A stretch of DNA of 46,975 nucleotides from Anaerolineae bacterium (GTDB lineage Bacteria; Chloroflexota; Anaerolineae; CG2-30-64-16): contig JAPKMS010000142.1 of assembly GCA_026645775.1 (NCBI GenBank), positions 1 through 46,975 on the forward strand, read 5' to 3'. Under the pieces are notes generated by a model that was given only the letters and a program-made list of their open reading frames with translations, had not been told where the DNA came from and did no database searches. The position numbers and the translations under genes were made by a program. Positions 7,939 through 15,605 of the stretch are shown here, piece after piece (positions within the stretch are counted from its first letter, which is position 1; each line of letters begins with the position of its first letter).

Positions 7939-8427
7939 ATGTCAGAGAGTTCAACTATCCTGCAGGGAGCTGTATCGACCAGTCGGGCCAATAGCAAGGT
8001 CAAATTCATCGTGGGCGGTGGCGTCATCGTCGTGCTGATCGCCTACCTGATCATTTCCTCCATCACCACCCAGGGCGCCTACTACCGCGAAGTGGGCGAA
8101 GTGGTGGCGCAGCAGACCGCGCTCAGCGGCAAGAATCTGCGCGTCAGCGGCAAGATCGTCACCGAGAGCATCCAATATGATACGGCGACGCTGAATCTCG
8201 ATTTCAGGATCTCGGACCCCAAGGATAGCAACCAGCAATTGGCGATCCATTTCCACGGCGTCCAACCGGATCAGATCGCCCGCCAGGACACCGAGGCCAT
8301 CGTCGAAGGCACCCTGGGACCAAACGGCACGCTTGAAGCCAACAACCTGTTGCTGAAGTGCCCGTCCCGCTACGAGGAAGGGGTGCTCAAGGAATACGAA
8401 GAGGTCAAGGTCGACGCGGTCAAATAG
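7939..8427 (+). CDS. ccmE: Cytochrome c maturation heme chaperone CcmE, CXXXY type
   Basis: Periplasmic-side heme chaperone of cytochrome c maturation System I, anchored by one N-terminal helix (about residues 23-42). The soluble OB-fold domain covers about 48-145 (GKNLRVSGKIVTES, IVEGTLGPNGTLEANNLLLK). The covalent heme site in classical CcmE is HxxxY; here it is KCPSRYEE, with Cys141 and Tyr145, i.e. the CXXXY form known from archaea and some anaerobic bacteria (System I*). The start at 7939 is preferred over 7936 because GGAG (7930-7933) is only 2 nt from the latter. 162 residues is normal. It has its own promoter and a terminator after it. Confidence 0.88.
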   Translation: MSESSTILQGAVSTSRANSKVKFIVGGGVIVVLIAYLIISSITTQGAYYREVGEVVAQQTALSGKNLRVSGKIVTESIQYDTATLNLDFRISDPKDSNQQLAIHFHGVQPDQIARQDTEAIVEGTLGPNGTLEANNLLLKCPSRYEEGVLKEYEEVKVDAVK

Positions 8428-8470
8428 CCCGACTCACGATGACAGACCGTTGATGAAGGCTAAATGATAC

Positions 8471-8506
8471 AAACGGTCGCCCGCCTGGGCGGGGGACCGT
8501 TTTCTT
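8471..8506 (+). terminator. Intrinsic terminator after ccmE
   Basis: AAACGGTC (8471-8478) pairs with GACCGTTT (8495-8502); inside, CCCGCC (8480-8485) pairs with GGCGGG (8488-8493) around a TG turn, with one G-G mismatch. The stem runs into TTTTCTT. It lies between ccmE and the cytochrome fusion gene, so downstream genes may depend on read-through or an unseen promoter. Confidence 0.8.
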
Positions 8507-8540
8507 ATGGCAAAAATACCGCTTCAGGAAGAAGAAAACG

Positions 8541-10292
8541 ATGCGCTTGAACCTGTTATCAGCCGCCATCCTGGTGGTCCTGGCGCTGACCCTTCCCGGC
8601 ATCGCCGTGGCACAGACGCCCACCCCGACGACGGTTACACCGCCCGCACCGCTTGCCGGCAAAACCCTGTACGCCCAGAACTGCGCCCCCTGCCACGGTG
8701 ACACCGGCGGAGGCGACGGCGCGTCAGCGTCGGGCCTCAGTGTCCCCCCCGCCGCCCTGGGCAATGCCGAGATCATCTCCGCCAAGTCGTTGACCGAGCT
8801 GTTCGCTATCACCAAGAACGGCAACATGCAGCGCATGATGCCGCCGTGGAAGAACCAGCTCACCGATCAACAGATTTGGGACACCTTGGGCTATGCGTGG
8901 ACGCTGCACACCACCCATGCTGAGCTGCAGGCAGGCAAAACCGTTTATGATGCCACCTGTGCCGCCTGTCACGGCGCAGACGGGCGGGGCGCCAGCCCTA
9001 ACGTGCCCAGCCTGGCCGATTTCGCGGCCACATCCCAGGTCAGCCAGGCGGCTTGGGCCGAGGTTGTGGCCAATGGCCGGGGCGCGATGCCCGGTTTGGC
9101 GGGCCAGCTCACGGCGACCGAGCAAAAATCTGTCCTGGAATATGCCCGCAGTCTATCGTTCGGCGGATCGCTGTTCCGGGACGCGCTGGCCAAGGGCACG
9201 GGCGTCATCAGCGGCACGGTGACCAACGGCACAACCGGCTCAGCGATGGCCGACCTGGAGATCGAGCTGGGCATTTTCGACAGCACCTCGCTGCTGGAGC
9301 AACGCACGACCCGGACCGATGCGACCGGCTTCTACCAATTCACCGAGCTGCCCACAGACCCGACCCTGATCTACGCCTCGCGGGTGGTCTACCCGGCCGG
9401 CATGCCCTACAGCTCCGACTTCGTCAGCTTTGAAGATGGCAAAGCGGGCATCGACCTGCCGATGGCTGTCTACGAAACGACTGCCGATGGCAGCGGCGTG
9501 CGTGCCGAACGGGTGCACTTCATCGTGGAGTTTGCGGGGGGCAGCGCCCAGGTGGCCGAATTGCTCGTCTTCAGCCTGGACGGCGACCGGACGTACACTG
9601 GCGATGGCAGCGCGGTTTTGCGTTTCACCTTGCCTGCCGGCGCGCAAGGTCTCTCCATCGATGGCGCCGATGACGCGGGGCGTTTCGAGGTGACGGCCGA
9701 TGGGTTTGTCGATAAACTGGGGCTGCCGCCGGGCCAAAACACCCGCCAGGTATTGTACCGCTACTCGCTCCCCTACTCCGACGGAAAGCTGGACATCGTG
9801 TGGTCGCTGGCGTACCCCGCGACCAACGTGAACGCCCTGGTCAGCGATATCGGCCAACAGGTCAGCAGCGAACAGTTGGCCAGCCTGGGCCTGCGCGAGA
9901 CGCAAATGGGCAATTACTACAACCTGAGCGCCCAAAACATCCCGGCCGGCCAGGCGATCACCCTCCGGATGACCGGGCTAAGCGCAATGGCAGCCGGCGC
10001 AACGACGACGGCGCCGACCGGCGGGACCGGGTCCTCGATTCCCCGCCCGCTCCTGTTCGGGCTGATCGGCCTGGCGGCAGCCGGCGCCACGGCCCTGGTG
10101 CTGCTGCCCTTGGTGCGCGGTCGCAGGACGCCGACCGCCGCGGCGCCAACCGAGCGCGACGCGCTGATCGACGCCCTGGCGCAATTAGACCTCGCCTTTG
10201 AGGCCGGCGACCTGAGCGAATCGGCCTACCGCGACCAACGTCTGCTGCTGAAAGCCCAACTCAGCGATATCCTGCGCAAGGAAGCCCTGTGA
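8541..10292 (+). CDS. Di-haem cytochrome c fused to a CcmI-like C-terminal segment
   Basis: 583-residue membrane-bound c-type cytochrome. A signal peptide (1-25) is followed by two cytochrome c domains: CAPCH (Cys48, Cys51, His52) with candidate Met ligand in NMQRMMPPW, and CAACH (Cys140, Cys143, His144) with GRGAMPGLAG. Next comes a carboxypeptidase-regulatory-like beta domain (about 200-290, GTVTNGTTGSAMADLEIE), a further beta-rich region, one TM helix (about 503-525) and a cytoplasmic tail, RDALIDALAQLDLAFEAGDL through SESAYRDQRLLLKAQL. That tail resembles the short segment after the membrane helices of CcmI-type proteins. The stop overlaps the ccmA start by 4 nt, so it belongs to the maturation operon. 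Haem-binding role is certain; partner and electron pathway are inferred. Confidence 0.85.
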   Translation: MRLNLLSAAILVVLALTLPGIAVAQTPTPTTVTPPAPLAGKTLYAQNCAPCHGDTGGGDGASASGLSVPPAALGNAEIISAKSLTELFAITKNGNMQRMMPPWKNQLTDQQIWDTLGYAWTLHTTHAELQAGKTVYDATCAACHGADGRGASPNVPSLADFAATSQVSQAAWAEVVANGRGAMPGLAGQLTATEQKSVLEYARSLSFGGSLFRDALAKGTGVISGTVTNGTTGSAMADLEIELGIFDSTSLLEQRTTRTDATGFYQFTELPTDPTLIYASRVVYPAGMPYSSDFVSFEDGKAGIDLPMAVYETTADGSGVRAERVHFIVEFAGGSAQVAELLVFSLDGDRTYTGDGSAVLRFTLPAGAQGLSIDGADDAGRFEVTADGFVDKLGLPPGQNTRQVLYRYSLPYSDGKLDIVWSLAYPATNVNALVSDIGQQVSSEQLASLGLRETQMGNYYNLSAQNIPAGQAITLRMTGLSAMAAGATTTAPTGGTGSSIPRPLLFGLIGLAAAGATALVLLPLVRGRRTPTAAAPTERDALIDALAQLDLAFEAGDLSESAYRDQRLLLKAQLSDILRKEAL

Positions 10293-11053
10293 GCGCTGAC
10301 GCCGTAGCCATGATTGATGTGCGCAACCTGACGAAATCGTTCGGCAGCAAGTATGCGCTGCGCGGCGTCAATCTGCACGTGATGCCGGGCGAGTCGCTGG
10401 TGCTTTTCGGGCCGAACGGCGCGGGCAAGACCACGCTGATCCGCATCCTGAGCAGCCTCAGCCGGCCGAGCAGCGGCAGCGTGCATATCGGCGGGCTGAA
10501 CCTGGCCACTCACTCCGACGGCATCCGGCGCTATCTGGGCGTGGTATCCCATGCCCCGCTGCTGTACGACAGCCTCACAGCCGAGGAGAACCTGGCTTTC
10601 TTTGCCCGCCTTTACGATCTGCAACAGCCGGCTGCCCGCATCGCGGCCATGCTGGCGCAGGTCGGATTGACCAGCCGGCGCGGCGACCTCGTGCGCACTT
10701 TTTCGCGCGGCATGTTGCAACGGCTGGCCATCGCGCGGGCCCTGCTCCATGACCCGGAAGTGCTGTTGCTGGACGAACCCGACACCGGCCTGGATCCGCA
10801 GGCTGCTGAAATGCTGCACGGGCTATTGACGGAGTTGAGCGGCCGGGGCGCAGCCGGAAACGGACGCGCAGGAGCGGGTCCAGGCCCGACAAAGCGCACC
10901 ATCGTGACGATCACGCACAGCATCGAGCGCGGCCTAGCCATCGCCGACCGGGTCGTCATCCTCGCGGCCGGGCGCATCGCGTTCGAGGCCGACGTACGCG
11001 GCATGACCCCGGCCGAGTTTCGGCCGCTGTACGACACATACGTGGGATCGTGA
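10289..11053 (+). CDS. ccmA: Heme exporter ABC ATPase CcmA
   Basis: 254-residue ABC ATPase. Walker A is GPNGAGKTTL, the signature FSRGMLQRLAIARALL, and Walker B VLLLDEPDTGLDP, followed by the His switch in ITHSIERG. With CcmB and CcmC it forms the complex that releases holo-CcmE. The GTG start at 10289 overlaps the preceding stop (GTGA), giving tight coupling to the cytochrome fusion. The stretch between Walker B and the H-loop is a little longer than usual (GRGAAGNGRAGAGPGPTKRT), a Gly-rich insert. ccmB starts in the stop codon. Confidence 0.9.
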   Translation: MSADAVAMIDVRNLTKSFGSKYALRGVNLHVMPGESLVLFGPNGAGKTTLIRILSSLSRPSSGSVHIGGLNLATHSDGIRRYLGVVSHAPLLYDSLTAEENLAFFARLYDLQQPAARIAAMLAQVGLTSRRGDLVRTFSRGMLQRLAIARALLHDPEVLLLDEPDTGLDPQAAEMLHGLLTELSGRGAAGNGRAGAGPGPTKRTIVTITHSIERGLAIADRVVILAAGRIAFEADVRGMTPAEFRPLYDTYVGS

Positions 11054-11724
11054 TGAGATTCTGGAAAATCGTCGCCGCCATCATCGGGAAAGATATCCGG
11101 GCCGAGCTGCGCACCAAGGACATCTTCAGCAGCATGTTTGTCTTTGCCCTGCTGGCGGTCATCGTCTTCAACTTCGCCTTCGAGCTGCGCGTGCCCTCCA
11201 TGAAGATGGTGGTGCCCGGCATCGTCTGGGTGGCGGTGACGTTCGCGGGGACGCTGGGGCTGAACCGGGCGTTCGTGATCGAACAAGACAAGGGCAGCCT
11301 GGCCGGCTTGCTGCTGGCGCCGGTGGATCGGGCTGCGATCTACTTCGGGAAGATGCTGGGAAACCTGATCTTCATCACCGTCGTGGAGGCGATCCTGCTG
11401 CCGCTGGTGATGGTCTTCTTCAACCTGTCGCTGCTCACGGGCCCCCACCTGCTGGCCCTGTTCCTGGGCACCTATGGGTTTGCCGCGGTGGGCACCATCT
11501 TCTCAGCCATCGCCGTCAACACCCGGGCCCGAGAGGTGCTGCTGCCCGTCCTGCTCTTCCCGGTGCTGCTCCCGGTGCTGGTCGCCGGGGTGAAAATGAC
11601 CGGCAGCCTGCTGGATGGCGAGTCGTTGAGCAGCCTGGCCAACTGGCTGCGGCTGATCGCGCTGTACGACGTGGGATTCACGGTGGTGGCCTATCTCACG
11701 TTCGGATTTGTAATGGAAGAATGA
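11053..11724 (+). CDS. ccmB: Heme exporter permease CcmB
   Basis: 223-residue polytopic membrane protein with about six helices, the partner of CcmA. It starts with an amphipathic RFWKIVAAIIGKDIRAELRTKD typical of CcmB, followed by a hydrophobic FVFALLAVIVFNFAFEL. The conserved region around GTLGLNRAFVIEQDKGSLAGLLLAP is the CcmB cytoplasmic loop. The ATG at 11053 shares its A with the ccmA stop; a GTG one codon upstream is possible. The 70-nt gap to ccmC has no terminator. Confidence 0.88.
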   Translation: MRFWKIVAAIIGKDIRAELRTKDIFSSMFVFALLAVIVFNFAFELRVPSMKMVVPGIVWVAVTFAGTLGLNRAFVIEQDKGSLAGLLLAPVDRAAIYFGKMLGNLIFITVVEAILLPLVMVFFNLSLLTGPHLLALFLGTYGFAAVGTIFSAIAVNTRAREVLLPVLLFPVLLPVLVAGVKMTGSLLDGESLSSLANWLRLIALYDVGFTVVAYLTFGFVMEE

Positions 11725-11794
11725 GGCGAGCGACGAATGGGCACTCCCGCGATTCGGCCATTCGCCCCGTCCGATTCCCGGTTCGGAGTTGTTT

Positions 11795-12487
11795 ATGAGA
11801 TCCAATCGCATCCTGACTGTCTTGACCGTGATCTCGGCGCTGGCCATCCTGGCCGCGGCCGTGATGGCGCTGTGGGTGGCGCCCTCGGCGGCCGGGCTGA
11901 CCAGCAACGAGACTTTCGCGCAGCGGATCATCTATTTTCACGTGCCCATCGCCTGGCTGAGCATGCTGGCGTTCGGCGTGACGATGATCGGCAGCATCGG
12001 CTACCTGGTCAGCAGCAAGCGCAACTGGGACAACCTGGCGGTATCATCGGCCGAGCTGGGGCTGATCTTCACGTTGGCGACTGCGACCAGCGGCGCCATC
12101 TGGGCCAAGCCGGCCTGGAACGTCTGGTGGACCTGGGACCCCCGGCTGACGACCTACACCATCATGTTCCTGCTCTTCGTGGCGTATTTTATGCTGCGCG
12201 GCGCGATGGAAGACCCGGCGCGCCGCGCGCGCTTCGCCGCGGTGTACGGGATCTTCGCCTTCTTAAGCGTGCCGATCACCTTCATGTCGATCCGCTGGTG
12301 GCGCACCATCCACCCGGTGCTCATCGACCCGAACGAGGGCTTCGGGCTCTCTGCGGGCATGATGACCGCCTTTTTCTTCGCGCTGGCCGCTTTCACCTTG
12401 TTTTATGTCGTGTTGCTAATGCACCGTTACCGGCTGGAGCAGACGGCGGAACAGGTGGAAAGCCTGAAAGAACAAATTAACTACTAA
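11795..12487 (+). CDS. ccmC: Heme-handling membrane protein CcmC
   Basis: 230 residues, six membrane helices. The tryptophan-rich WWD heme motif reads WAKPAWNVWWTWDPRLT. The two external His that ligate heme are in RIIYFHVPIAWLS and RWWRTIHP. CcmC loads heme onto CcmE. GGAG (11785-11788) sits 6 nt before the ATG at 11795, preferred over the TTG at 11789. ccmD follows after 15 nt. Confidence 0.92.
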   Translation: MRSNRILTVLTVISALAILAAAVMALWVAPSAAGLTSNETFAQRIIYFHVPIAWLSMLAFGVTMIGSIGYLVSSKRNWDNLAVSSAELGLIFTLATATSGAIWAKPAWNVWWTWDPRLTTYTIMFLLFVAYFMLRGAMEDPARRARFAAVYGIFAFLSVPITFMSIRWWRTIHPVLIDPNEGFGLSAGMMTAFFFALAAFTLFYVVLLMHRYRLEQTAEQVESLKEQINY

Positions 12488-12502
12488 CTGAGGAGCTTCC
12501 CC

Positions 12503-12652
12503 ATGGAATATATGATTGCTGCTTACCTGGTGGTCTGGCTGGCTGCATTTGCCTTCATCTTCAGCATGGTGCGCCGGCAGAGTAGCCTGCAACGCGAAAT
12601 CGATGCCCTGAAGGAGCAGTTGCGCGATCGGGAAGCCCACCGATCCCGTTGA
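12503..12652 (+). CDS. ccmD: Small heme-exporter protein CcmD
   Basis: 49-residue membrane peptide with one helix (AAYLVVWLAAFAFIFSMV) followed by a charged amphipathic tail (RRQSSLQREIDALKEQLRD). This is the shape and length of CcmD, which holds CcmE to the CcmABC complex. The aromatic N-terminal EYMIAAY also fits. GAGGAG lies 7 nt upstream, at 12490-12495. It lies between ccmC and the CcdA-like gene. Confidence 0.85.
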   Translation: MEYMIAAYLVVWLAAFAFIFSMVRRQSSLQREIDALKEQLRDREAHRSR

Positions 12653-12663
12653 GGAGCGCCTTG

Positions 12664-13503
12664 ATGACTACCGGCAATCGCTGGCTGACCTTCTTCCATG
12701 CCCTGGCCTTCGTATTTGGCTTCAGCGCGATCTTTATTGCACTGGGCGCCTCGGTGGCGTTTTTTGGCAATGCGCTGAATCCCATGATGTCGACGATCGC
12801 CAAAATCGGCGGGATCATCTTGATCCTGTTCGGTCTACATGTTGCGGGGATGCTGGGCTGGGTCGCCGACCGGATTCGCGCGGCGGGGGGCGACCGGAAC
12901 GTGCTCGGCCGCGCCTACCTGGCGTTTGTTAACCTGCTCGGTCGCCTGATGTACACCGAGGGCCGCGTCCAGATGAACGCCGATCCGCGCCTGGGCTACC
13001 TGGCGTCGTTCATCATGGGCATTTTCTTCTCGGCCGGCTGGATTCCGTGCGTCGGCCCCGTGCTGTCCGCGATCCTGGGGCTGGCCAGCCAAGTGCAAAC
13101 GGTGGCGCAAGGCGCCGGGCTGTTGGCTGTCTACTCGGCCGGGCTGGGCCTGCCGTTCCTGATCACCGGTGCGGCTCTGGCAACCGTGACGCCGTTGCTG
13201 CGGCGGATGAACCGCCACCTGGGCATTGTGTCGAAGATCACCGGCGTCTTCTTGATTCTGATGGGCGTGCTGCTGTACAGCAACCGGCTGACGATCATCG
13301 CCAATCTCCTGGTGGGACAGTTTGGCACCGGGCTGGCCAGCGTGGAGCTGGGGGGCGCGGGTCTGGCGTCAGCCATCACCATCCCGATCGCCTTCATCGC
13401 CGGCCTGTTGTCGTTCCTGTCGCCGTGCGTACTGCCGTTGATTCCGGCCTATATCGGCTATCTGAGCGGCACGACCGTGGCTGGCCGGCCGACGTCTGCA
13501 TAG
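12664..13503 (+). CDS. ccdA: CcdA-type thiol-disulfide membrane protein, circularly permuted
   Basis: CcdA passes reductant across the membrane for cytochrome c maturation through two Cys in six helices. In ordinary CcdA the first helix carries GLLSFLSPCVLPLIPAYIGY. Here that segment is the last one (residues 240-270, Cys255), ending shortly after at GTTVAGRPTSA. The protein instead begins with what is normally helix 2 (WLTFFHALAFVFGF). The second Cys lies in SAGWIPCVGP (Cys129). So both Cys and all six helices are kept but in the order 2-3-4-5-6-1. The ATG at 12664 has GAGGAG 7 nt upstream and ccmD ends 11 nt before it, so no upstream helix 1 is missed. 279 residues in total. Confidence 0.85.
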   Translation: MTTGNRWLTFFHALAFVFGFSAIFIALGASVAFFGNALNPMMSTIAKIGGIILILFGLHVAGMLGWVADRIRAAGGDRNVLGRAYLAFVNLLGRLMYTEGRVQMNADPRLGYLASFIMGIFFSAGWIPCVGPVLSAILGLASQVQTVAQGAGLLAVYSAGLGLPFLITGAALATVTPLLRRMNRHLGIVSKITGVFLILMGVLLYSNRLTIIANLLVGQFGTGLASVELGGAGLASAITIPIAFIAGLLSFLSPCVLPLIPAYIGYLSGTTVAGRPTSA

Positions 13504-13524
13504 GCGCGACCGGCGGAGGTGCGC

Positions 13525-14265
13525 ATGACCGACCAGAAAAAGCCCCCGGACGTCGAAGTGCGGCTGCCCACCACCGGGCCGCTGGCTCGACTCTCGCACG
13601 CCGTCGACCGGCTGGCGGTTTGGTTGGCCCAGCATTGGTTGGCACTATTCAACGCCCTCGTCGCGGTCTTCGTCGGCCTGCCGTTCCTGGCGCCGGTGCT
13701 GATGCACGTGGGCGCGGCCGGCCCTGCGCGCGTCATCTACGCGATCTATGCGCCCACCTGCCACCAGTTGCCTGAGCGCTCGTTCTTTCTCTTCGGCCCG
13801 CGGGGCGTCTACACCGAGCTTGAGCTGGAAACGCAGGGCGAGATACCCGCCGGTCTCAACATCTTCCAACGCCAGGCGCTGCGGTTCATCGGCACGCCGG
13901 AAACGGGTTACAAGGTCGCCATCTGCGAGCGGGACACGGCGATCTACGGCGCGATCCTGGTGAGCGGGCTGCTGTTCGGCGTGCTGCGCACGCCGCTCGC
14001 ACGGCGCCGCGCACGCCTGCCCAAGATGCCGCTGTGGATGTACGTGCTGGTGCTGCTGCCAGCGGCCGTAGATGGCGGCAGCCAGTTGGTGGGGCTGCGC
14101 GAGAGCACATGGCTGCTGCGCCTGATCACTGGGGGCCTCTTTGGTGCAGGGACGGTGTGGCTGGCATATCCGTACGTGCAGGAAGCCATGGCGGATGTGC
14201 TGAAGACCTCCGCGCCGAATCCTGAAAAACAGACACCCCCAAACTGGACAAAAACGGCCCCTTGA
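13525..14265 (+). CDS. DUF2085-family membrane protein
   Basis: 246 residues with four to five membrane helices. DUF2085 hallmarks are present: YAPTCHQLPERSFFLFG, KVAICERDTAIYGAIL and PAAVDGGSQLVGLRES. The family function is unknown; the conserved Cys, His and Cys suggest a redox or metal role, which fits the position straight after the CcdA-like gene (21 nt gap), but that is inference. The ATG at 13525 has GGAGG 5 nt upstream. The 3' end of the gene overlaps the predicted rpsT promoter. Confidence 0.85.
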   Translation: MTDQKKPPDVEVRLPTTGPLARLSHAVDRLAVWLAQHWLALFNALVAVFVGLPFLAPVLMHVGAAGPARVIYAIYAPTCHQLPERSFFLFGPRGVYTELELETQGEIPAGLNIFQRQALRFIGTPETGYKVAICERDTAIYGAILVSGLLFGVLRTPLARRRARLPKMPLWMYVLVLLPAAVDGGSQLVGLRESTWLLRLITGGLFGAGTVWLAYPYVQEAMADVLKTSAPNPEKQTPPNWTKTAP

Positions 14266-14273
14266 GGTATAGT
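14245..14273 (+). promoter_or_regulatory. rpsT promoter
   Basis: TGGACA (14245-14250), 17-nt spacer, TATAGT (14268-14273), lying across the stop codon of the DUF2085 gene. Expected start near 14280, giving a leader of about 100 nt, long enough for the autoregulation known for S20 in other bacteria. Confidence 0.65.
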
Positions 14274-14381
14274 TGCCGTCTGTGGTCAGCGATAACCACC
14301 CATCAGAAACAACACCCGGTGATCTCTGCCGTTGCGGCGTTTGAATATCATCCGGTGTGAGTAGATTTACGGAGGCTCTAG

Positions 14382-14654
14382 GTGCCAAATCTGAAGAAGA
14401 ACCCATCCGCGTTGAAGTGCGAGCGTCGCGATGCACGCAAAGCCATTTTCCGCGGCGCCGTCCGCACCAGCAGCCGCACCAGTGTCAAGCGGGTGCGTAC
14501 ACTTCTGGCCGCCAACAAACTCTCTGATGCGCAGCAGGCGCTGCAAGTCGCGATCAGCGCGCTGGACAAGGCCGCTGCAAAAGGCGTCATCCACAAGAAC
14601 AACGCGGCGCGACGCAAGTCACGTCTGATGAAGGCGATGAACCAAGCCCTGTAA
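14382..14654 (+). CDS. rpsT: 30S ribosomal protein S20
   Basis: 90 residues, highly basic, made of long helices: SALKCERRDARKAIFR, VKRVRTLLAANKLSDAQQAL, and the conserved GVIHKNNAARRKSRLMKAMN near the C-terminus, which is the S20 signature. S20 binds 16S rRNA early in 30S assembly. The start is GTG with GGAGG 6 nt upstream. It is monocistronic, framed by its own promoter (14245-14273) and terminator (14690-14714). Confidence 0.95.
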   Translation: MPNLKKNPSALKCERRDARKAIFRGAVRTSSRTSVKRVRTLLAANKLSDAQQALQVAISALDKAAAKGVIHKNNAARRKSRLMKAMNQAL

Positions 14655-14689
14655 GCAGACTACAGAGAATTTAGTCCCCCTGCCACGCG

Positions 14690-14714
14690 ATCGGCGCCAT
14701 CAAGCGCCGATTTT
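14690..14714 (+). terminator. Intrinsic terminator after rpsT
   Basis: ATCGGCGC (14690-14697), loop CATCAA, GCGCCGAT (14704-14711), then TTT. It is 35 nt downstream of the rpsT stop. Confidence 0.78.
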
Positions 14715-14764
14715 GCGTTTAAGGGGAGCTTGGCCGGGCCAGGTCCGCCTGTCAGACCAGACGA

Positions 14765-15487
14765 TCAGTCCTCTAGTTCCGAGGGTTGCAGGGGATCGGG
14801 AGGAAGTTCGGCGCCTGGCATGATCAGTTTATAGCCAACGCCGCGCTGAGTCACAAGCACCGTGGGATTGTGGGGATCAACCTCGATTTTCTCGCGCAGC
14901 CACCGGATGTGCACATCGAGCGTGCGGGTGTCGCCCAGATAATGGGTATCCCAGATCTCATTCATCAACTCCTGGCGGGAGATGACCTGGTTGGGACGCC
15001 GCATAAAGGCGGAGAGCAGCTTGCATTCCTTGGGTGTCAAGTGCTCGCGGCCTTGTGCGCCGCTGACCACGCGGGCCGTCAAATTGAGCTCCACCTCGCC
15101 CAATTGCAAGGTGTGCGGCAGGGTCGATTCCAACATCTTGCGGACGGTCTCGCGGAGCTTGTGGCCGGTGAAAGGCCGGACCAACCGCTGCTCGCAGGGA
15201 ATCTGGGCCCCCTCGCCGCGCTCCACGATCAGCACACGCTGGGCGCCCGGCAGACGCCGTGCCAGGATACGACAGAGGCGATCACCGGAAAAATGGCTGT
15301 TGACTGTGTTAATCACGACGATGTTGGGCTGAAACTGCCGCGCCAGTTGTAAGCCCATCGTTTGCGTACGCGCAAAATGCACAGCGCATCCCTCTTGCTG
15401 GAAACTCTGCAAAAATTTCTCATAGCTGGGTTCGGCCCGTCCGACGAAAAGGATCTGTATCGGCCTGCCATTTGGGTCGCGGCCCAT
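14765..15487 (-). CDS. OmpR-family response regulator with degenerate receiver
   Basis: 240 residues: an N-terminal receiver-like domain (about 10-118) and a C-terminal winged-helix DNA-binding domain (about 128-226; HLTPKECKLLSAFMRRPNQV, TLDVHIRWLREKIE, VTQRGVGYKL). The receiver lacks its chemistry: the acidic pair after strand 1 is missing (QILFVGRAEP), the phosphoacceptor Asp after strand 3 is Asn60 (NIVVINTVNS), and the conserved Lys is Arg104 (LVRPF). It probably acts without phosphorylation. No histidine kinase gene is nearby. It has a strong promoter and is divergent from the mannosyltransferase gene, which it might regulate. Confidence 0.88.
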   Translation of the reverse strand: MGRDPNGRPIQILFVGRAEPSYEKFLQSFQQEGCAVHFARTQTMGLQLARQFQPNIVVINTVNSHFSGDRLCRILARRLPGAQRVLIVERGEGAQIPCEQRLVRPFTGHKLRETVRKMLESTLPHTLQLGEVELNLTARVVSGAQGREHLTPKECKLLSAFMRRPNQVISRQELMNEIWDTHYLGDTRTLDVHIRWLREKIEVDPHNPTVLVTQRGVGYKLIMPGAELPPDPLQPSELED

Positions 15488-15524
15488 AGCTCACACCCCT
15501 TTGCTTGGTCAGCGCGTGAACTCT

Positions 15525-15553
15525 ATTATACGCTGAAGCCGCAGCAGTCGCAA
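15525..15553 (-). promoter_or_regulatory. Promoter of the response regulator
   Basis: On the minus strand: TTGCGA (15553-15548), 17-nt spacer, consensus TATAAT (15530-15525). Start expected near 15518, about 30 nt before the ATG at 15487. Confidence 0.72.
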
Positions 15554-15566
15554 GTCAGACCAGTCT

Positions 15567-15595
15567 TTGACCTTTATCAGGGGCCGTGGTAAAAT
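15567..15595 (+). promoter_or_regulatory. Promoter of the mannosyltransferase, nearly leaderless
   Basis: TTGACC (15567-15572), 17-nt spacer, TAAAAT (15590-15595). Start expected near 15602, only about 4 nt before the ATG at 15606. The two divergent -35 boxes are 13 nt apart, so one bound regulator could affect both. Confidence 0.68.
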
Positions 15596-15605
15596 CGCGG
15601 GCGTT

